Of a stretch of 64,000 bases of DNA, positions 60,162 to 64,000 are shown piece after piece. This DNA is from Thermospira aquatica (lineage in GTDB: Bacteria > Spirochaetota > Brevinematia > Brevinematales > Thermospiraceae). The notes beneath the pieces are model-generated. The model made no database searches. It was not told where the DNA came from and saw nothing but the letters and a program-made list of their open reading frames with translations. Position numbers and translations under genes: made by a program. Positions within the stretch are counted from its first letter, which is position 1; the number at the start of each line of letters is the position of its first letter. The stretch is taken from the NCBI RefSeq assembly GCF_023525255.1, contig NZ_CP073355.1, positions 620,001 through 684,000 of the forward strand, written 5' to 3'.

Positions 60162-61318
60162 TAAAATATAAAATTCCCTTTAACAAACCTCCCTACACCG
60201 GTAACGAAGATAAATATGTCATTCAAGCAATGAAAAGCGATAAAATATCAGGCGATGGAGAATTTGGCAGAAAATGTGAAAGATGGTTTGAAGAAAAACT
60301 GAATTGTAAGAGAGCATTACTTACCCCATCCTGTACCCATGCGCTGGAAATGTGCGCTATGCTTATTGATATACAACCCGGTGATGAGGTTATTATGCCC
60401 TCTTATACTTTTGTCTCTACTGCGAATGCTTTTGCTTTGCGGGGTGCCAGCATCGTTTTTGTTGATATCCGTCCCGATACGATGAATATTGATGAGACTT
60501 TAATAGAGCAGGCTATTACAAAAAAAACAAAGGCCATTGTTGTCGTGCATTATGCAGGTGTATCATGCGAGATGGATACTATTGTAGATATTGCAAATCG
60601 TTATAATCTGTATGTTATTGAAGACGCGGCTCAAGGTATGATGAGTAGCTATAAAGGCAAGCCACTGGGGACAATTGGTCATCTGGGGGCATATAGCTTT
60701 CATGAAACAAAAAACTATACAAGTGGAGGAGAAGGTGGACTTTTAATTATCAATGATGAGCGATTTGTTGAGAGAGCCGAAATCATACGTGAAAAAGGAA
60801 CTAATAGGAGTCAATTTTTCCGTGGCATGGTAGATAAGTATACATGGGTTGATATAGGGAGCAGTTATCTTATGAATGAGATCAGTGCAGCTTATTTGTG
60901 GGGAAATCTCGAAATGGCAGAAGATATACTCAAAGATAGACTGAATACCTGGGAAAGTTATTACGATGGACTAAAAGAAATAGAAACGAGTGGATACGTG
61001 GAGCTTCCTAAAATACCAAAAGGATGCAAACACAATGCTCACATGTTTTACATGAAAGTAAAAAACCTTGAGGAAAGGACTGCTCTGTTAGAACATTTAA
61101 AAAAATATGGTATCTGGGCAGTATTTCATTATGTCCCACTACACTCTGCACCTGGAGGGAAAAGATATGGGAGGTTTTTTGGAGAAGATAGATACACCAC
61201 AAAAGAAAGCGAACGATTGATAAGATTGCCCATGTATTATGGGATGACTAAGCAAGAAACCGCAAAAGTAATACAAACAATAAAGGGATATTATAATGAA
61301 ACCAAGTCAATATCATAG
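60158..61318 (+). CDS. wecE: PLP sugar aminotransferase, WecE/RffA-like
   Basis: The 386-residue protein is a DegT/DnrJ/EryC1 aminotransferase with ALLTPSCTHALEMCAM, MPSYTFVSTANAFALRGA, VIEDAAQGM (the PLP Asp) and the Schiff-base Lys in SFHETKNYTSGGEGG (about 187). The sequence follows WecE/RffA (dTDP-4-keto-6-deoxyglucose to dTDP-Fuc4N) closely, with the NYTSGGEGG and SRSQFFRG-type segments. It lies between the formyltransferase (four-base overlap) and the methyltransferase (23-bp overlap). Confidence 0.92.
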   Translation: MIKYKIPFNKPPYTGNEDKYVIQAMKSDKISGDGEFGRKCERWFEEKLNCKRALLTPSCTHALEMCAMLIDIQPGDEVIMPSYTFVSTANAFALRGASIVFVDIRPDTMNIDETLIEQAITKKTKAIVVVHYAGVSCEMDTIVDIANRYNLYVIEDAAQGMMSSYKGKPLGTIGHLGAYSFHETKNYTSGGEGGLLIINDERFVERAEIIREKGTNRSQFFRGMVDKYTWVDIGSSYLMNEISAAYLWGNLEMAEDILKDRLNTWESYYDGLKEIETSGYVELPKIPKGCKHNAHMFYMKVKNLEERTALLEHLKKYGIWAVFHYVPLHSAPGGKRYGRFFGEDRYTTKESERLIRLPMYYGMTKQETAKVIQTIKGYYNETKSIS

Positions 61319-61985
61319 CAATAGACAACCCTATAACTGGTTGGTTTACAATATCGGGGACAAATTCTTAGAAAAGTATTCCAAGCTTTATAAAGGTATC
61401 CTTGTTGATCTGGGATGTGGGGAAGCCCCATATAAAGCCTACTTCTTGCAGTATGCAGATAAATACATAGGTGTTGACTGGTCAAAAACACTGCATAACT
61501 CAGCGGCAGATATTGAATCAGATCTCAATAAAAAAATAAATCTACCGGACGAATATGCAGATACTATTATCTCTCTCTCCGTGATGGAACATTTATGTGA
61601 GCCTCAAGTTTTTCTTAACGAAAGCTACAGAATACTCAAAAAAGGGGAGTATATGGTATTGCAGGTCCCTTGGCAATGGTGGATCCATGAAGCCCCTTAT
61701 GATTATTTTCGATATACGCCTTATGGGCTCAGATATCTCTTTGAAAAAGCTGGATTTAAAATACTTTCTATAGAACCTACAGGAGTTTTTTTTACTACTT
61801 TATTTTTGAAGTTTAACTACTTTACGCTGCGATTTACCAGAATAAGATTTATAGGTGTTTTTTTAAAGCTTTTACTTATACCCATATGGACACTTCTTCA
61901 AGTGGTAGCTCCTTTGATGGATAAGCTGGATAGACAACCTATTCTGGAAGCACCGGGGTATTTTGTGGTTGCTAGAAAAGAATAG
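61296..61985 (+). CDS. SAM-dependent methyltransferase (type 11)
   Basis: The 229-residue protein has motif I VDLGCGEAP (about 36-44), the acidic YIGVDWS and the post-motif SVMEHLCEPQVFLNESYRILKKGG-like segment, then VLQVPWQWWIHEAPYDYFRYT, which is found in the methyltransferases of polysaccharide clusters. It probably methylates a sugar or glycan intermediate; the C-terminal part is hydrophobic. It overlaps the aminotransferase gene by 23 bp. Confidence 0.85.
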   Translation: MKPSQYHSNRQPYNWLVYNIGDKFLEKYSKLYKGILVDLGCGEAPYKAYFLQYADKYIGVDWSKTLHNSAADIESDLNKKINLPDEYADTIISLSVMEHLCEPQVFLNESYRILKKGEYMVLQVPWQWWIHEAPYDYFRYTPYGLRYLFEKAGFKILSIEPTGVFFTTLFLKFNYFTLRFTRIRFIGVFLKLLLIPIWTLLQVVAPLMDKLDRQPILEAPGYFVVARKE

Positions 61986-62102
61986 GCAGTTATATTTTCC
62001 CCCTAAAACTTTTTCCCAACTTCACAAAGGCTATCTTTTTTGATATGGAAATAAACAATAAGAATTATGAAGATTGTTGGGTAATGAGAGGTGGTTTATT
62101 GT

Positions 62103-62131
62103 TTGATTTTTTAATCTTTTTTCTTTATACT
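62103..62131 (+). promoter_or_regulatory. Promoter before the truncated GT gene
   Basis: TTGATT and TATACT with a 17-bp spacer; GGAGG and a GTG start follow at 62154-62168. Confidence 0.55.
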
Positions 62132-62165
62132 ATGATAGATTTATAAGGAAAATTGGAGGTTTTTT

Positions 62166-62330
62166 GTGGCTTATGCCCCTATAGTTCTTTTTGTGTATAA
62201 GCGACTCTGGCATACGCAGCAGGTGGTGGAGGCGCTTCTTCGAAATCCTGAGGCTAAAGAGAGTGATTTACTGATTTACAGTAAAGGGCCAAAAGTTGCA
62301 GCAAAAAAATACCAAAAAAAGAGAATCTAG
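62166..62330 (+). pseudogene. N-terminal fragment of a GT2-like glycosyltransferase
   Basis: A GTG with GGAGG six bases upstream opens 54 codons, MAYAPIVLFVYKRLWHTQQV...LLRNPEAKESDLLIYSKGPK..., matching the first 45 residues of a GT2-type glycosyltransferase family (usually VLFVYNRPxHTxQTLxAL and SDLxIFSDGPK). It ends at TAG after an A-rich stretch, so the rest has been lost. Its promoter and first codons have the local composition; the break at about 62290 is probably a recombination junction. Confidence 0.7.
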
Positions 62331-62353
62331 TCTTATTTGGAAAAGTTTTGTAT

Positions 62354-63586
62354 ATGAAAATCTTACATATAGTAGCAGGGAACTTAAACGGTGGGGCAGC
62401 TCGTGGTGCTTATTGGCTTCATTGTGGTTTAAGAAAAATAGGTGTGGAGAGTAAGATTTTAACAAATGGTATTAACACCTTTGAAGATAATTCAGTAACC
62501 ACCATCCTAAAGTCCAAAATAGATAAAGCTTTTAACTTAATGCGCGGGGAGTTTGATAATCTGATTGTGCTTTTGTATCCGAAACGAAAGAAAGTCATTT
62601 TTAGTACGGGGCTCTTCGGGATTGATTTTACTAAGACAAGAGAATATAGAGAAGCTGATATTATCCATTTGCATTGGATAAATGCTGGTTTTGTGAATAT
62701 AAAGCATCTTTCAAAAATCAATAAACCAATAGTATGGACCATGAGAGATATGTGGCCGTTTACAGGAGGGTGCCACTACTCTATGGAATGTGAAAACTAC
62801 AAGAGAGGTTGTGGTTTTTGTGTGCAATTACAAAGTAATAAAAAGTATGATTTATCAAGATTGGTACTCTATCGTAAGAAAAAGTATCTTCCTAAAGATA
62901 TGAAGGTGGTTGGTATCAGCAGTTGGCTCAGTGAAAAAGCAAAAGAGAGTGATGTATTTCGTAACTTTGAGATACACACCATACCTAATGCTATTGATAC
63001 AAAAGAATTTTTCCCCATAGAAAAAAAGGTTGCAAGAGAGATTTTAGGAATCAAAACAAGAAAAAAAATTATACTCGTTGGTGCGACGAATGTGAATGAT
63101 TTTTATAAGGGATTTGGAAGATATTTTGATGCCCTCAAGATGTTAGAAAAAAACAAATATTTTTTGTGTTTTTTTGGTATTTTAGAGGAAAAGTTAATCA
63201 CCGACTTAGGATTTGAGTACAAGAGTTTCGGGTATCTTCATGATAACATCTCTTTAAGGCTTGTTTATAGTAGCGCTGATGTTTTCGTGGCACCAAGTAT
63301 GATGGAGGCTTTTGGAAAAACATTGACGGAAGCGATGTCCTGCGGAACGCCTGTGGTTTGTTTTGATGCTACGGGTCCAAAAGATATTGTAACCCACCAG
63401 CTAGATGGGTATAGAGCAATTCCTTTTGATCCTTCTGACCTGGCAAAAGGCATAGCATGGGTGATACACCACCCTGAGTATGAGAAACTCTGCCAGAACG
63501 CACGAGAAAAGGTGGTACGGGAGTTTGACAGTGAGGTAGTAGCACAGAAATATGTAGAATTGTATAAAAGGATTTTACATGGGTAG
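62354..63586 (+). CDS. GT4 family glycosyltransferase
   Basis: The 410-residue protein has the GT4 N-terminal domain (KILHIVAGNLNGGAARGAYWLHCGL) and the C-terminal donor-binding domain with SADVFVAPSMMEAFGKTLTEAMSCGTPVVCFDATGP, which holds the EX7E-type motif. MRDMWPFTGGCHYSMECENYKRGC, with four cysteines, marks a subgroup of polysaccharide glycosyltransferases. It is a retaining enzyme acting on nucleotide sugars in the cytoplasm. The ATG at 62354 lacks a strong ribosome binding site. The first two thirds are AT-rich; the part after about 63280 returns to the G+C-richer local style. Confidence 0.9.
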   Translation: MKILHIVAGNLNGGAARGAYWLHCGLRKIGVESKILTNGINTFEDNSVTTILKSKIDKAFNLMRGEFDNLIVLLYPKRKKVIFSTGLFGIDFTKTREYREADIIHLHWINAGFVNIKHLSKINKPIVWTMRDMWPFTGGCHYSMECENYKRGCGFCVQLQSNKKYDLSRLVLYRKKKYLPKDMKVVGISSWLSEKAKESDVFRNFEIHTIPNAIDTKEFFPIEKKVAREILGIKTRKKIILVGATNVNDFYKGFGRYFDALKMLEKNKYFLCFFGILEEKLITDLGFEYKSFGYLHDNISLRLVYSSADVFVAPSMMEAFGKTLTEAMSCGTPVVCFDATGPKDIVTHQLDGYRAIPFDPSDLAKGIAWVIHHPEYEKLCQNAREKVVREFDSEVVAQKYVELYKRILHG

Positions 63587-63624
63587 TATGTTGCTGATGT
63601 TCTTGTTCCTGGTAGGTGGCAGAA

Positions 63625-64000
63625 ATGACAGTACTTTTTGATCATCAGGTATTTTCGCTTCAGAGGTTTGGTGGAATATCGAGGTATTTTTATGAGCTCA
63701 TGAGGCATTTTTCTCACATGTCTGATATGGATTTTGAGCTACCTCTTGCCGTGACCTCGAATGTGTATATGCGTTCTCTTTTTCCAGAAAAATACAGGGA
63801 ATATCCGGCAAGGGGGAAAAAATTTGTCGGGATATTTCAGTTTGCTATCAATAGCTTGTATACTCTTCGAGAGAGAAAAAAACATACGTATGATGTATTT
63901 CATCCCACCTACTATTTTCCTTATTTTCATGATTGGGGGAAGCCTCTTGTTGTAACCATTCACGACATGATCCCGGAGAGATTTCCAGGGGATTTTAGGG
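63625..64000 (+). CDS. GT4-like glycosyltransferase, N-terminal part (runs off the window)
   Basis: An ATG at 63625 opens a frame to the right edge: MTVLFDHQVFSLQRFGGISR...YFYELMRHF, then FHPTYYFPYFHDWGKPLVVTIHDMIPERFP. The QRFGGISRY start and the TIHDMIPERFP segment are typical of GT4 glycosyltransferases of surface-polysaccharide clusters. The C-terminal domain lies outside the window. It follows the preceding GT4 gene by 38 bp. Confidence 0.85.
   Translation, partial: MTVLFDHQVFSLQRFGGISRYFYELMRHFSHMSDMDFELPLAVTSNVYMRSLFPEKYREYPARGKKFVGIFQFAINSLYTLRERKKHTYDVFHPTYYFPYFHDWGKPLVVTIHDMIPERFPGDFR

Overview
The window looks like a spirochaete chromosome. It carries the spirochaete-type flagellar group fliJ, a lytic transglycosylase and flbB/motE. 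It also has many lipoproteins and exported proteins with C-terminal-aromatic beta-barrel character (a two-membrane cell), many TPR proteins and c-di-GMP enzymes, with modest G+C. Promoters are mostly TTGNNN-16/17-TATAAT with AGGAGG ribosome binding sites, and several starts were moved downstream to fit these. Genus cannot be fixed from the sequence alone.

Layout. 0-5.5 kb: a minus-strand operon of two diacylglycerol-kinase-fold lipid kinases flanking an orphan HypF C-terminal (Kae1-like) domain, then an unknown gene and a radical-SAM spore-photoproduct-lyase relative. 5.5-13.8 kb: envelope proteins (small beta-barrel, SGNH hydrolase plus lipoprotein, large beta-barrel plus lipoprotein, Pro-rich lipoprotein), separated by repeat-filled intergenic DNA. 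14-16.4 kb: a GH13 alpha-glucan debranching-type enzyme. 16.4-20.4 kb: an accessory island with a decayed DDE transposon, an IS1595/ISXO2-like element and dense arrays of an 18-bp repeat. 20.5-24.4 kb: DUF1015 protein, MBL-fold hydrolase, tRNA-Ala, exported unknown. 25-27.7 kb: TPR protein plus HD-GYP phosphodiesterase. 33.6-27.7 kb: a minus-strand motility operon (TPR protein, epimerase, class III cyclase, FliJ, transglycosylase, FlbB, membrane protein). 33.7-37.1 kb: acidic zinc-ribbon protein, LuxR-type regulator with a damaged duplicate of its 3' end, deleted GPH transporter. 37.6-44 kb: a tightly overlapped operon of short M50 protease, TPR protein, catalytically altered Fic protein, alpha/beta hydrolase and methionine synthase. 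44-50 kb: PTS enzyme I, diguanylate cyclase, GspE/GspF pair. 50-51.5 kb: MFS transporter and tRNA-Ser. 51.5-64 kb: surface-polysaccharide genes (GtrA, GT2, two polytopic GT-C-like proteins, Wzx flippase, WecF-like GT, N-formyltransferase, WecE-like aminotransferase, methyltransferase, GT4 enzymes).

Two themes stand out. First, an 18-20 bp repeat (consensus CTGCRACAAGGKAAKAGC) occurs more than 50 times, only between genes. It bounds an IS-like element and two ~107-bp MITE-like units, switches orientation inside clusters, and is often joined to a second, 31-36 bp REP-like tandem repeat. Second, the polysaccharide cluster contains an AT-rich cassette with apparent junctions inside wzx and inside glycosyltransferase genes. 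Its gene set (aminotransferase, formyltransferase, GT56) suggests synthesis and transfer of an N-formylated 4-amino-4,6-dideoxyhexose.
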